Below the pieces are notes generated by a model. The model was given only the letters and a program-made list of their open reading frames with translations, had not been told where the DNA came from and searched no databases. This document shows, piece after piece, positions 20,498 to 35,037 of a stretch of 64,000 bases of DNA; the stretch's first letter is position 1; each line of letters starts with the position of its first letter. The DNA is from Branchiostoma belcheri (lineage: Eukaryota; Chordata; Leptocardii; Amphioxiformes; Branchiostomatidae). The stretch is from positions 213,889-277,888 of the forward strand of contig NW_017803268.1 of NCBI RefSeq assembly GCF_001625305.1, given 5' to 3'. The translations under genes were made by a program, and so were the position numbers.

Positions 20498-23400
20498 TCA
20501 CTCCTCTAACTTAACAAGCAGCCCATAGAGTGTATGCGCTCCTCTTTCTTTGGTAAACCATTCCATTTCCTGGTTGCTGAAGAGTGGGTCGATAGTTTCG
20601 CCCCTCCCGGTAGCGCCAACCGTCTCACCCATAACTTTGTAGCAACCTGGTCTGACACACACCTGGAAGGCGACACGGGCTGTGTATTTCTTCCTGTCTT
20701 GATTATCTTGAAACCTGTGGAATGTGAATGTAGTATTTACGTGGGACATAAGCATGAGTTTGTTGTAACTTTCGCATATGGCACAGCTGTGGTTTTCATA
20801 GATTCAGTAGCAGAGTCAAATATTTTTAACAACGTTTTCTACATCCTACAATGGAAGAATCTTGTTGAAGATGGATTGTAACCAAATCTAGGCATTCATG
20901 GAGACTTTGACTGGATGGGTAAATTGATGAGAACTTATATTAGGCTTTTCGAAATGCTAATTAAGACCATATGTGTTGAGCAATGAGTCTTTTGTCATCA
21001 TCGGCACTACTTGTTTGTATTGCAGCACATTCACAAAGCCGTTTTAGCTATTCTACGACGTGAATGGATCCTGTCTGTTTTCGTTTGTAGATAAGATGAC
21101 ATCTGTCATTTAGGCTTGGCCACATCGACCTGTGGTGATTCCATAAGTTACTGAAGAAATTGAAAAATTGTTCACCTTTTTGGCTCGGCATAAATGTCAC
21201 GTCCAGAGTATTTGATGCTTGGTGACGTGAACACCTGTACGCTGTCAAAGCCTCTGCCTTTGCCTGGTCCTAGCTCGTCACCTCCAAACGTAACGTCTCC
21301 TGTAATGAAAATAAATTGAGTCATACATTACAATTTTGTGGGTAAGGCAGTGTAGTCCCGTTGCATTCCTTACAAAGCATAGGGGTAGTGTCCATCTCCA
21401 TTTTTGGAGCCCTTGGGCCAGAGCTGTGCAAGCACTACAGCAGGGGGCTGTTAGTGCTGTGTGTTTGACCATCCCATACTCTTTCTCGTATGACAAGTGC
21501 TGAGCCTAGAAAGCATGCAATTTGTAAAGTCTTTGGGTAACCTGGTACCACGGTAATACTCGAGACATCTTCGATCTGTCTCATTTTATTTCTACAGAAC
21601 TAACGTAGAAATATGAATTGACCCTTGATTAACGATAATAGTGAATAACAATAACAGTATTTAATGACCTTTACCTGGCATGAGTAGTTGTGAGCTGGTC
21701 TGCAGGATTTTCTTCACAGCGCTTGCGGCAGTCCCATGGTACGCCCGGTGCCAGTTCTCGAACACTTTCAGGTTCTTGTCTTTGAAGGATGGATTTATGC
21801 TGTATGAATGGAGATTATGCACGTGGATGATACGTTTTGTAGGTAGTGCGTATAGAAAATGGATATACATGTAAAATAACAAAGATGCTCGAGTTCTTGT
21901 TTATGCAATAGTTTTGAAATTTCTCAATTAGGCATATGTGCATGGGTATTTGTTGACTGTATGCAAAGTTTAAGATTTTGTCCAGTCATTATGACTGAAA
22001 AATGCATATTTTGTCCTCACCTGAGGCCAAATCTAGCCCAACCAACAGGCACGGCATACTTGGTCTCCGGGTTGCCTCGCAGATAAGAGTCCGGCTCCCC
22101 CCGGTTCCGGTGACATGTCTCACAGAAACACTTGTCGTGGTCAGGCGAAAAGTAGGTGTCTGTAACAGTGAGTGATTCGAATTTCGTAAACATGTCATTG
22201 ATTTTTCGACACGTTCAAAATCAGATACAATGCTGAGAATGCAAAAATATTCAAAGTTTTCATCATGCCCATGTGTCAGCTCCCCAGACGGCTGTTCCTG
22301 AGAAATTATTTCAATTTCAAGTTTCAACGGTCAAACTTGGTGACACTTGAGGAATAAGTTCAACAGTGTACTCATCGTGCATGAAAAGCTACCAGTATAT
22401 ATCGTCATCAATGCCTACTGAACAGAAATACAGATCATTAACTGGTAAGACTGAAACCAGTTATCTGGTGTAAGCGATCTGGTGGAAAATTCAACGAGAC
22501 TTTTCTCTTGGTCTGAACAGTAATTGAATTTACATGTACTTAAATAATAAAAGAAGGTTATATGCGAGAAGCACATTCTTACCTTCAATTTCCAAAGTGT
22601 TCTTGAACCGCTGGCACGCCAACCAGTAGTCACAGTTGGGCCCCTAGAGAATGGAGGATAGTTAGCATCTACATTTTATACTGACCATCCCTAGCTTCAT
22701 TCTTACAGATTTAATACAATAAGCATTTAACCCTATATTTTTGTAATAAGAAATGTAAGTAGGGATAAAATGTTAAGGAAAATTACCTGTATATACCTGA
22801 TTTGATGATATGGTCCGCGATCTTGAATTTTGACCAATGACGTCATCAAATTAGCATAAATTATTTTTCAATTATAAAATTTAAATAGAATTACATTAGA
22901 TGCTAATATTAGAAACCATTTGTAACTTGACATAAAACGCATAAAATTCTATTGTTGAAACGAAAATTACTAAATTTCACAAACAACTGCCTAACAGAAA
23001 CCCGTTGCCATGGCAACACAAAAATCACAAACTTATTCCACTGATACGAAATTGTTCCAAAGTACATTTTAGGAAAAGTCACCAAGTTGGTTCTAGCGGT
23101 GGTTCTAGCGCAAGTCGTTCAGACACTATCGGACATGAAAGTTGGCGCGGGCACTTTTAGCCCCCCCCCCTCGTCTAAATAGGATTAACGAAGATTCCTT
23201 ATCAAAAAACTCAATTTCAGTGAAATTGCCAACGATTGCCACATTCAGATTTATCACTGATACCCACCGTAGGTACAGATATCTCTGCAGTTGTGAGAGG
23301 TACTGCGGGTCGAGCTCTCTCCCCACGACGAAAAGGACGAATCATCTCCCTTGGGCCGGGGTACAGCTCGACCATTGAGAAGGCGTCTCTCCCCATATCC

Positions 23401-26400
23401 TCTACCTTCACGTCGAACTCCAACCTGCGAGTTCTCTCACAGTAGAACGTGAAGTTGACGCCGTACATGTCGTTCACCATCTCCACGTCAGGATGGATGT
23501 TCCCGTGGAAAAGTGCGCAGAACGTCTCGTTTTCCACCATGGACACTGGTGGAGTCGGTGTACCTTCCTGTTGGATAGAGTTTCAACTTTGTAAGTATGT
23601 TGAATATTTACATTCGAATCTTTAGGCTCCTAGAGTTCGTGGAACACATACTTTCGTCAGGTGTAGATATTTTTTTTTTGTTAATATAAGAAGAAGATGA
23701 ATAGCAACTATATTTGTATATGAATATACAATTTTCTTTGTATCAATATCTGGATAATCGCAACCAAAAGAAACCAGCTTTTGTTTTCAAGGCGCCAGAT
23801 CATGTTGCAGGTTGACCTACATTCCAGTGCGAGATGTGTCCCGGGATCCCGGATTCTTGGACGTTATTATCAAGCCAATCATAGAATATGATTACCTCAT
23901 TTCTTATGTAAATTAGATCCTGATTTGCATAATACATATTTGCATCTCATTATCTTTCTCTTCACCTGAGGCACATATCGGTACCCGTGCTCCAGTTATT
24001 TGCAATCAAACTTTGAAACAAAAACGCCCACTGCAGTTCCAACGAAGCTGCTAGGAGGCATGAGCCATACTCCCAGTCCCAACAGTTTTCGACTACAGTA
24101 CTTACATATCATGAACCTAACTCTTAAGGCAAATTTGACCTCAAACTTTGAAGCTTCGCTGCAATACCTAAAACAGTCACTAGGAGGACCATAATCAAAC
24201 TTGACCTGCGTCCCTCCTATTCCTACCTAACCACTTAATATCATTAACAACCATCCGCATTTTATCGAGTTATGTTGTACACAAACAAAACCCCCAAAAT
24301 ACGCAACTCTGTAGCAACGTAGGGACGTGATATTTAAACTTGAACTTTGTTTCTATAACCGTTGCTCACCTACCAAATATCGATAAGATCCATTCACAAT
24401 TTTTAGAGTTATCCTGCATAGATTCAATGACAGATGCACAAAAACTCCGCTGCAGTACGATTGGAAAAAGCCAGGTGGACCATTTTTGTCCTTGAACCAC
24501 ATTTCACATTAGTTACCACTGTTTTCTGACATACCTGTAGCTCGTATTTCTCCTCATTGATGGTGCGGCAGATGCGGTCCTGAACGGATTCTTCCAGCAC
24601 ACACTCCATCCGGGCGGTCATCTTCCCCAACTCTCGAGGTTCGATCCACTTCTTGAAGATGACAGTTCTGACGTGTCGGGCGCGAACGTTTTTAGTGACG
24701 AGGTTGACAACTCCAGTCGTATCCGAGCCGTCACCGCAGCGAAGCACAACAAACCTGAGATAAAATTATCAGTCCAGTTAGAGAGAAATCCAAAATTAGA
24801 CTCATACGAAATTTCACCGTTACGGCATGGAAATATATTTACTACAAATTTAACTCCAATTTAGTCTCTACGGGTGACTAACAGGTCGTCAGCATTTGAT
24901 GTTCAACGGTAGGGATACTGACTTTCAAAGGGGGAATGGAAATCTTCCATTCAAAGTCGAAAGATTCAACTTCTTGCTTTCAGTGTCATAGTCAACCAAC
25001 CATACATTTGTACATGTCGACTGCATTGTAGCTACTTACCCAGAACTGAGCCGATCTGTCTTGAAAGCCACCTTTGTTTCCTTTAGCACGACATCCTCCA
25101 CCTGACTGGTGATATCTTCCCATTGCCCTCTATCGTTACAGCTGAGAACCCGAACTTGGCCGTCTTTTTCACCAGGCGACAGCGGTAGCATGATAGTAGC
25201 AGGGCGGTTCAACAGCAGGTTGCTGCCTTTGACAAAGTTGACGATGTGGCTCATGCCGTCGATTCCTCCCATGATCTGGGGATCATCTAGCCCTGCGCGT
25301 GCGAGGGTGTCTCCGTCGACTGGCGTGACCTGCATTAGGCAGAAAAATAAGGTGATGAGAGAAACATAGACACTTTTGAAAAAGGAAGCAGTACATGACT
25401 TTACTGGTCATTGTGAGATATTCCGTTGGTAGTAGATCAAATTCGCTGTTAGTACATTCTATTTGCCTTTTAATACCCCAATTACTTTGCTTTAGAATAG
25501 AGAAAAAATGCAATTGTGTACTTACGTTAAACGAGATCTCTTTCTCTTCTGGGATGCTGTCCTCGAGAAGGATCAGTTTGATTTCCGTCTGTTCTGATGA
25601 GGTCAGCGTTGACGCTTCCCCCTTTGTGACTCTGTGACAGTGCTCCAATGGCCTCGCCACCACAGCGAACGAAGAGAAGTGTGTTACCTCTACCGTAACA
25701 AACCTCTGTCCCTAAAGTACAGATGAAATCAAATATGTCAACACTTGAAATTAAATAGGACAGGCTCATTACACTGTATCAAAAGGAGATTGAAACGAAA
25801 CCCAATATATCATATGAGCTCTCCGATCCCTAAAACAGTTATTGTTCATGATCAACACTTACTTGTTCTTGGTCGCTCAGTGTTCTCAAAGCCACCCATG
25901 TCCTCCCGTCATCCTCTGATGTCATCACGACGTACTCCCTTTCGCAGTCGAACTTTGGAAAAGAATGTGGAATCTTCAGCTTTACGGGCTTGTAAAACGT
26001 CATCCCCGATGGTCTCATCTCAATGATGTCGCTGACTAGGAGTTCGTTGTTCTTCAGCTGGAGCGTTCCGTCGTACCCGTGCGGGTTCAGCACTGCTGAG
26101 ATGACGGACGTATCCTCATCTGTAGCTCCGGGAGGAATGCTCAAGTTGCAGCCGGCCAGGAGGTCCAAGGACTGTACGGTGTCCGTGACTGTTGATACCT
26201 GGCAGCTATTGAATACAAACGGATGAGTCAGCTTTTTTCAACCATATACTCAACATACTGTACAGGACACACACGTGAAATTGTACACACTCATTATTTG
26301 TCGCTGTTTCTATGACGAATGCGACTACCTACAAGTACTAAAAACACCTACCTTATCTCTTTGTCGTATTCATCTGGAACAGTTTGGCCTAGGCGCCATT

Positions 26401-27835
26401 CCTCTTCCTGCTCCAAAGCTACTGCCTTTGCCGTTTCATCGGTGATTTCTTGCAATAGCTCTTCCATCGCCATCGCAGATGTGGCATCTAAGATAGCATT
26501 CTCTTCATCTAGGTATTCTTTGCTGACTTCGTTCGCAAGGGTTGACGTGACGTCTTCATATATGGACCTAAAGATGTTGTCTTCACACTCCTGCTCTGCA
26601 GTAACAACTTCATCCATGGTGATGTCACAAATGCTCTCTTTGACGATTTCGACGACGTTTTCTGATAAATCTTCAATGATTGTTTCGTCAATAACCACCG
26701 CTCCAATGGTGGCTACGAGACTGTTGATGCAGCGCTCTACCAGCAGCTCAGTGCGGACGGAGACCACGCCCTTTTTTACAATTTCGTGGTCGGGAAGCTG
26801 CAGTACCGGGGTGTCGTACAGGACAAGACCTGTTTTTGTCCCTATCTTTTTGTCCTTTAGTTGCCGCAGCTGATGAAGCGTGGTTGGCAAACTGGACAGG
26901 CGGCGATTTCCCTCCAAATCAAGGGTCTCCAGATTGAGAAGGCTCCCGAAGCTGTCAGGAAGCGTCCGCAGTTTGTTACCGGCGAGGTGGATTTCCTTCA
27001 ACGAGGATACCAGTCCGATAGTGTCCGGAAGTGTCTCGATACCGCAGTAACTGACGTTAAGGCTTTCTATGACTTCAAGGTTTTCAAGTCCGTCTGGTAG
27101 CAAACGTAGTGAACTGTTTTCCTCTAGGTCCAAGATCTTTAACTTTCGAGGGCCTTTCAACCGCAGGTCACCCTTGTGGTTGTTCAGCTTGTTTCGCTTC
27201 ATCTCTAAGATCTCGAGACACCCGAGTGAATTGGCTGATTCCGGAATGAATTTAAAGGCGTTGCCGTTTAGTATCAGGACCTTAAGTTGCTTCAGTCCTG
27301 AAATGTCAGCCGGCAGAGTGGTCAGTGAATTCTTGGACAGATCAAGGAATTCAACTGTGGCCAGGAGAGTAAGATTGCTGGGAAGCGAGTTTAGCTTGCA
27401 GTCGCTTAAACTGATGTATTTCAAGTCTTTCAGCCGCACCATTGTCTCCGGAAGGGCAGAAATCTGGGGATTCCGGGAAAAGTCCATTTTACTGATATGG
27501 GCACACCTTGAAATGGCCTCACTGATATCTTTGATGGGACAGCCACCTGCTTTCATCTCCTTTAGGTTGTAAAGGTTCGCGATATCAGCCGGTATGGCGA
27601 CCAAAGGGTTGTCTGAGACGTCCAAGATCTCAGCTTCCCTGATGCGGAACACGGCTGCCGGTATCTCGTTCAGACACTTCTGCGAGATATTGAGTTCTTT
27701 TTCCTCTGTCATTTGAGCTCTTAGATATGCCTCTGTCCAATTGTCGTCCTTAGCGCCTTCTCTTTTGTGTTGTTTTCTCTTTGGCGTGGTCTTAGCACTT
27801 GCTTTCGCTGGCTTTCTTGGCGTTCTTCGGTCCAT
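20498..27835 (-). CDS. PIDD-like gene 1: LRR-ZU5-ZU5-like-UPA-like-ART-like
   Basis: Eleven exons: 27835-26352, 26205-25863, 25711-25526, 25329-25040, 24754-24535, 23567-23268, 22643-22583, 22159-22021, 21799-21675, 21299-21176, 20714-20498. They join in frame to 1162 codons plus TGA. Order of parts: basic N-terminus; leucine-rich repeats at about 45-330; acidic helical linker to about 494; ZU5 at about 500-670 with H-F-S at 620-622, matching the autocleavage motif known in PIDD1; a second ZU5-like block (672-770); a UPA-like block (to about 941); a C-x-C-x2-C-H knuckle; then an ART-like module with H1029 (A-Y-H-G-T), Y1080 (S-P-S-I-K-Y) and E1142 (E-M-E-W). The architecture follows PIDD1 up to UPA, but I find no death domain. 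Likely a cytosolic scaffold or sensor. Catalysis by the C-terminal module is inference. The ATG at 27835 opens the LRR exon; a non-coding first exon may lie upstream. Confidence 0.9.
21405..21545 (-). mobile_element. Truncated SINE body (gene 1 intron)
   Basis: Shares GCACTACAGCAGGGGGCTGT, CATACTCTTTCTC and AAGTCTTTGG with the SINE at 4681-4945 but lacks the tRNA-like head. Confidence 0.65.
23880..24310. repeat. Dispersed repeat, diverged copy (gene 1 intron 5)
   Basis: Contains AAATTAGATCCTGATTTGCAT, CCACTGCAGTTCCAACGAAG and CAGTCACTAGGAGGACC, matching the order in 15780-16110. It explains why this intron is 967 bp in gene 1 but 159 bp in gene 2. Confidence 0.7.
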
Positions 27836-28702
27836 TTTGGACCCTTTTCAAAAGTGGCCTATTTGGTGTTCTTTACTATGTCCTATATTATGACAGATAA
27901 GCATGTGTGAAGTCAATATAGGTGCCCATAAATTTTCCACCCTTGTGTCATACAGGCGGTAAGCGCACGTCACACTATTTTATGACCCACCTGCCAACAC
28001 AAGCAGCATATTATTAGAACCATATGATTATATCAAGGTTTTCCTAGCCCTATTCTTTGTAGTTGTCAGTCGACAGATATGTACAAATATTTCTGTATGA
28101 GAAACTTGGTTCTAACGAGTGTTTAGTCGGTCCGGGAAATGGTCGGGGGCAACACACGAAATAGCTAAGCATGGCAACCCATACACGTACGTCATATGAT
28201 ACGCTAAAGGTTTTTTTCAGTACTGATACGCCAGTCATGGTCTAGTCTCTGTGGAAGGGTACATGTATGTAGCCGCTGATAAATTTGACAAATCCATAAA
28301 AATGTTTGTCTTTACTTGGATAAATACGTGGTTTGCAAGAATGGGCGATAAGGATATTAAAAACATCACTGGCTTTCAGCCGAGCAACCGTGGCTGGCAC
28401 CATGCACAAACATCACAACAATGACATTCAGCTTGGCTTGTTATCCCCTCATAGTGAAAAATGACTAATTGCAAAGTAGACCCTGGGCAACCGACTACCA
28501 TGCCATTCAGAACGGAGCTAATAAGCAAATAGAGAGATTCCATATCTCTGTTGTCAGGAAGTAAATAGCTCTCTCAGGCCGTGTTTACGTGCACGTTACG
28601 GCTATGTACATGGTAAAACGTATACGTAAAGGCACTAAACTGTTACATTAACGTTATACGACCCCTACCTAATTGTTTTAATTTAATGTTCGGCCATGCT
28701 GA
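27836..28702. other. 5' flank of gene 1
   Basis: Upstream sequence of gene 1 (minus strand). I see no match to the promoter segment shared by genes 2 and 3 and no recognisable ORF. Confidence 0.5.
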
Positions 28703-29075
28703 TTTGATTACATGGATGACATCCACACGCTATAAATTTTTGAAAAAATTTTCGTCTGTTTCGAAAAAAAAAACGTTTTCGACTGTAAATCGTACAAAGT
28801 GAGTATATATCATATGTTGCAAAAAAAGTATCGGGAAACGATACTAATATCATAGAATGCCGAAATCAATTTTGGAAAGGAGAAAAATGCGAAGAAATGA
28901 AAACGAAGAGTCCATTTATATTCCTCATACCATACTCTGAGTGTTTGGTCATTTGTTCAACCTTTATGACCACCTAGATTTCATAATGAAGGGAAATTTT
29001 TAGCCAAACTTTTTTTATTCGCATTTTGGGGTTCCCAGAGGATGTCATCTATATGATCAAATCAACATGGCCTCA
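28703..29075. mobile_element. Short inverted-repeat element, family GGATGACATCC, copy 2
   Basis: Left end GATTTGATTACATGGATGACATCC-type and right end GGATGTCATCTATATGATCAAATC-type form inverted repeats of about 25 bp. It includes GGGGTTCCCAGAGGATG, complementary to the left end of copy 1. It lies upstream of gene 1. No ORF. Confidence 0.65.
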
Positions 29076-30275
29076 TCAGTGCTACTAGGTAATAGATAGA
29101 GACATAGCAGTACGTGAATTACGCAAAATACGTGTATCCTTTGCGAACTAACCTCTTTTGAATTGACGTAACTTTAATATGCTGAATAACAACAGACTTT
29201 AAAATGTTAATAATAAAATATGATACTAAATACAACTTCAGGACCTATCGACCGACATTGGACCAAGTGTATGACAAAATAGTGACAAATTGTTGAATGG
29301 TAATCGTTCTGAAAGAAGAAGAAACTGTCATGATGTTCATACACGATCATGATTCTACCTTCGATTGTTAAAATAGTCTTACGTTCTGCCATATAGACAC
29401 AATTGTTTCTTACCCTTGTTGACGACAGATAGTTGTTAGAACAACACCTTTCGGTCCATGCTATGTGGAGAGGAATCAACATGCAAGAACTCCTGTAAGC
29501 CGTGAGAGTATGCGTGTAGTCGAAAGGACAACTGTTTGAACTAATGCCGAGCAAGAGGCTTGGCCTGTAGCAAAAGCGTACGTACAATTATGTCTTTGAG
29601 TGTTTGCTTCCCTTTGTTCTGAAAATCAAGATAACGTTGCGGGGGAGCGGAAACTCTGGAGGTAGTTGAAAAGTAGTTTTCAATAGGAGTCGTGGGGGTC
29701 AATATACCTTTATTGCCATTCTTACTTGAGGGAAGCCTTCGCAAGCCGGACCTTGTTTAATGGCTTAAATCTACACAATGCTTCGTAGGTTTGATGCATT
29801 TCTACTCAAGGTACATGATTGAATCACCACTATATATATGTATATAGCACGGTGGAACTACACTTTACACCAAACGCTTGACACCAAACATTGCTTGGAT
29901 GGGTGGGGGTGACTCGAGGTGGCTCCGTAATACCTGAAATACAATAGAAGTAACAAAAATTGTAGAGAATTTCAAAAGGTGATATTGTCTAATTTTGCCC
30001 AAGAGTATACGTCGGGAGATGGGCTTGATGTGGTAAACATTTATCTGACTGCCAACTGGCTCAGGAACTTTGACACTCAATCGACTGGATCGGATGAACA
30101 AAGCTAACTTTACAGAGACGATATATGTCAAACAACCCTCTACATTTTTTATTCATCTTCCTATATATTGTATCCACTATATACAGCTAAAATATTTAAA
30201 CATTGATAGTGTCCTCAGTCATTCAATGAAATGTAATATAATCATATGAAAGAACCTACTCTGTTAGATTAGAAC
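29076..30275. other. Intergenic, no gene recognised
   Basis: Between gene 1 and the macrodomain-Deltex gene. Two open stretches on the minus strand (29541-29744 and 29865-30131) show no motif I recognise and no exon-like conservation. Confidence 0.5.
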
Positions 30276-32056
<1,781 letters not shown>

Positions 32057-32689
32057 GTCCTTTTCAATGGCCTCTGTCGTGTCGCTCGTTACTTAAATCA
32101 GGTCTTTGTTCATTGGTGGCTGCTGCTGCTGTATATAACCTTTTGCCCTTGAATGTAAAAGAGGATACCTCGCCTCGTCGAAAAGTACAGCAAAATTGTG
32201 TAGAGCTACATGTGTAGACCGGACATGCTTTGCCTGACAGCAGTTTGTATCCGTCTACTACAGATTAATTCACATTAGATTGTGTACAGTAAACAAGTAA
32301 GGCATAATAGCTGCAAGTCGACCCCTAGTTGTAAGGGTAGCTGGCGATCTTGTTTGCACCTTCCCATTCTAAATCACATTGACGGGACACATAAATACTT
32401 GTGCTACCTGGTGACCGGTATATGCAACAAAGGACAGTGTGTCTCCAAAGTTATTCAAATACAGTACAAACACTTCCTTGATTTATCTACAACTTATAAC
32501 TTAATTTTGAATGAATGATATTGATAAATTAGTGAGTTCATATATTTTCATGAGACCCCCTTGATCATCAAATAGGAGACCGAACACGACAATATCCCTG
32601 ATGACAAGGAATTTTGGGGCAAGTAATAATAAGATCGTGTATCACGTCTCACCTTTTCTTTTCAAACGGGTCATAAATAACGTTGTGTA

Positions 32690-33115
32690 AAGTACAAAGT
32701 TGCACCCGGTCAACAAGGGTTAAGGATATGAATGAGATTTCTGACATGTTTAACAGTGAAAAAATGACGTTGGTAACATCACACCTCAGACACATGTACG
32801 CCGTCACGCCGTCTATCCAATGACGGTAACGTTTATCTTAACATCCTCTTCAAACAACCCCGTAATTGAATGAAAGACAAACATCTGTAAAACTGTCAAT
32901 CATTCTGTCGCTGCGTACACCTACCCCCAACCGCCTGAATAGACCTTGGCATTCAAGCGCGTTTTGGTCACCTGGCTGAACAACAGCATGCGGATTTATG
33001 ACCATTTTGCGACCTGACGGGTGTGTTTATGGGCGCATTAGTTCGTTCCCGTGTTACCATTCCTGACATCTTTGCAACACGCTGCACCGCTGGCTTTCAA
33101 CTTTCCACAACAACG
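32690..33115 (+). promoter_or_regulatory. Putative promoter and non-coding first exon of PIDD-like gene 2
   Basis: The segment at about 32880-33115 matches 42180-42417 upstream of gene 3, including the run ending CCACAACAA followed by a splice-donor-like GTAGGAA. Conservation upstream of two paralogues, ending at a donor, suggests a 5' UTR exon whose intron runs to the start-codon exon at 35038. The upstream part (32690-32810) also matches 18241-18370. Confidence 0.45.
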
Positions 33116-35037
33116 GTAGGAAGCGCTTGTTATTGTGGTTATGTTTGTGTTTGTATATATGATGGAGGTCACGACATCTTTTTAACATTTAATTTAATAT
33201 TTAGGGATTATTTTTCATTCCTACTTCAATACTCTTAACAACGTTCACATTTAAGTAATGTAACTTAAATGTAGGGTTGGAAGAACAATTATTACATGAT
33301 GTAATCAAACATGCAAATGAATATCTCGCACAATTACTCAAATATTAATATTGTTCCTTTGTAGTAAATGATACTTGTGGCATAAGCACAGCTATATGTA
33401 TATTAGACGCTTCGCATAATTACACACTATCTAGAAATAAGCAGCGTCAAATTTATAAACCTCTAATACATATTTCACGGAGGTATTTCTTGCTTTTCAT
33501 GTCGTACCCAAAATGTTCACATGTCGTACCCAAAATGTTTCCGCTCATCTACAGAGTTATCTTGATTTCAACGACAAAAGAGAGTAAACACTAGAAAGTT
33601 TAAATGCCGTGACAACAGCACAGCTACTCTGGTATTAGAATATCGCTTCGTATATCCCTTAGAATATTTAGAAAGTTATTACTAACTACAGTATAATTTA
33701 GTTAATTTCAAAAGTGAGTGTTTACACTTGTTCTGGGGCTATATGAGCTGTCAGTACAGCGTTTGTTAATCAATAACATTGATTATCTGCGGTTTGTGAC
33801 AAGACAAGAATATCTGCGAGGCAAGAGAATGTGTAATGCCAAATGTGACGCCAAACTTACCAAAACTCAGCATTTGTGTGCATACAATAGTAAGATATCT
33901 TAGTTGCGCGGCATGTAACGCTATTTCCGAAATTAGACCATGGAACGCTGTCTACCCGAGGACCATTAATCATGTCCACGTTGAGGAAGCAATTATAGTT
34001 ACCTGCCTTTTCACCCTTTGAAAAGAACGTGTACAGGAAGGCCAAGGTAAAATGCCACTGTTGCACAACTCTAATATGGTGCTAGCAACATGTCGGAAAG
34101 TGTTATTGACTGACTTAAGATATGATAGAAATCTCTATCAAGTTAGCTGTCTTCTTTTTTGCACGTCATAGCCCTTTTCGACCCTTACCACTTATTCCAT
34201 GAACACAAAGCTAAATAAATGTGCATTTGCGAGCTTTTGCTAATAATTGTCCTCTAACTTAGATATTGTATTACCTGTGGTTCTATGTCTGTAATTATTA
34301 AATTACCACCCAATAACAACGTCCAGAGCGTTAATTAATTATCGGGCTAAGCAGGGGGGTTGTTTCATGCCACCCTACTTCCCATGCATGACTTAACCAA
34401 GACACCACAGAGAGAATTTTAACTCTTCGTGCTCTTTCTCGTGGTTCTATTCCCCATAGATTTTCAGGTTTGACAAATGACTCTTTGTATAACCATTCCA
34501 GTTCAGTTGACCTGTCAAGTTGAATAGACCTTCCATGCATTCGTGCATAGCAACATGAACCATAACAGGCTCGGCTAGTTGCTCAACTACGCCGAGCTGA
34601 TCTTTCACCTCTTTAATCTGGTTGTTAACGTGTCAAACGTCTAGGCCCATTTAATACGATCGTCGCCAGTTGCCAAACGGCAATGATAAATGAATTTTAG
34701 CTGTGGCACTGGGAGGCAACCAACACAACACATACCTCAGTACAGTGATAGATCATATAGTAATTAGTTTGTGGAAGGGTCATATATTTTGAGCCAATAT
34801 ACTGAGGGCCAAGCAGTTCAGTTCCGTCAATGCTGAAGAAAATGTAAGAGACGTATTCAATTTTGCTTCCCCTCATTGCCCCGCTATCTGTGTTGCGAAA
34901 GGGGTTCTCAGCTAAGGTGCAGGAACCACCATGCGTCTGTAGAAATGTCTTACAAAAATGCCATACGATTTGATTGATACATTGTCCATTACTTAAAATG
35001 TCTTTGTGTAAACCTGATAACAATAATAGGGCCAAAG
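33116..35037. other. Inferred 5' intron of gene 2, otherwise empty
   Basis: AT-rich sequence between the inferred first exon and the LRR exon. Short ORFs at 33718-33903, 34331-34540 and 34697-35095 have no recognised domain. Confidence 0.45.

Noticed and set aside
26319..26873. 184-codon + strand ORF
   Set aside because: Antisense shadow of the acidic linker of gene 1. A similar Ser-rich antisense frame appears opposite genes 2 and 3, as expected from Glu/Asp-rich codons.
20498..27835. Classical PIDD1 with a death domain
   Set aside because: No death-domain-like helical sequence follows the UPA-like block in any of the three genes; the cassette with A-Y-H-G-T fills that place.
34331..34540. 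Possible ART-like exon remnant (contains E-L-E-W)
   Set aside because: Only four residues match the cassette, and the surrounding residues do not follow it.
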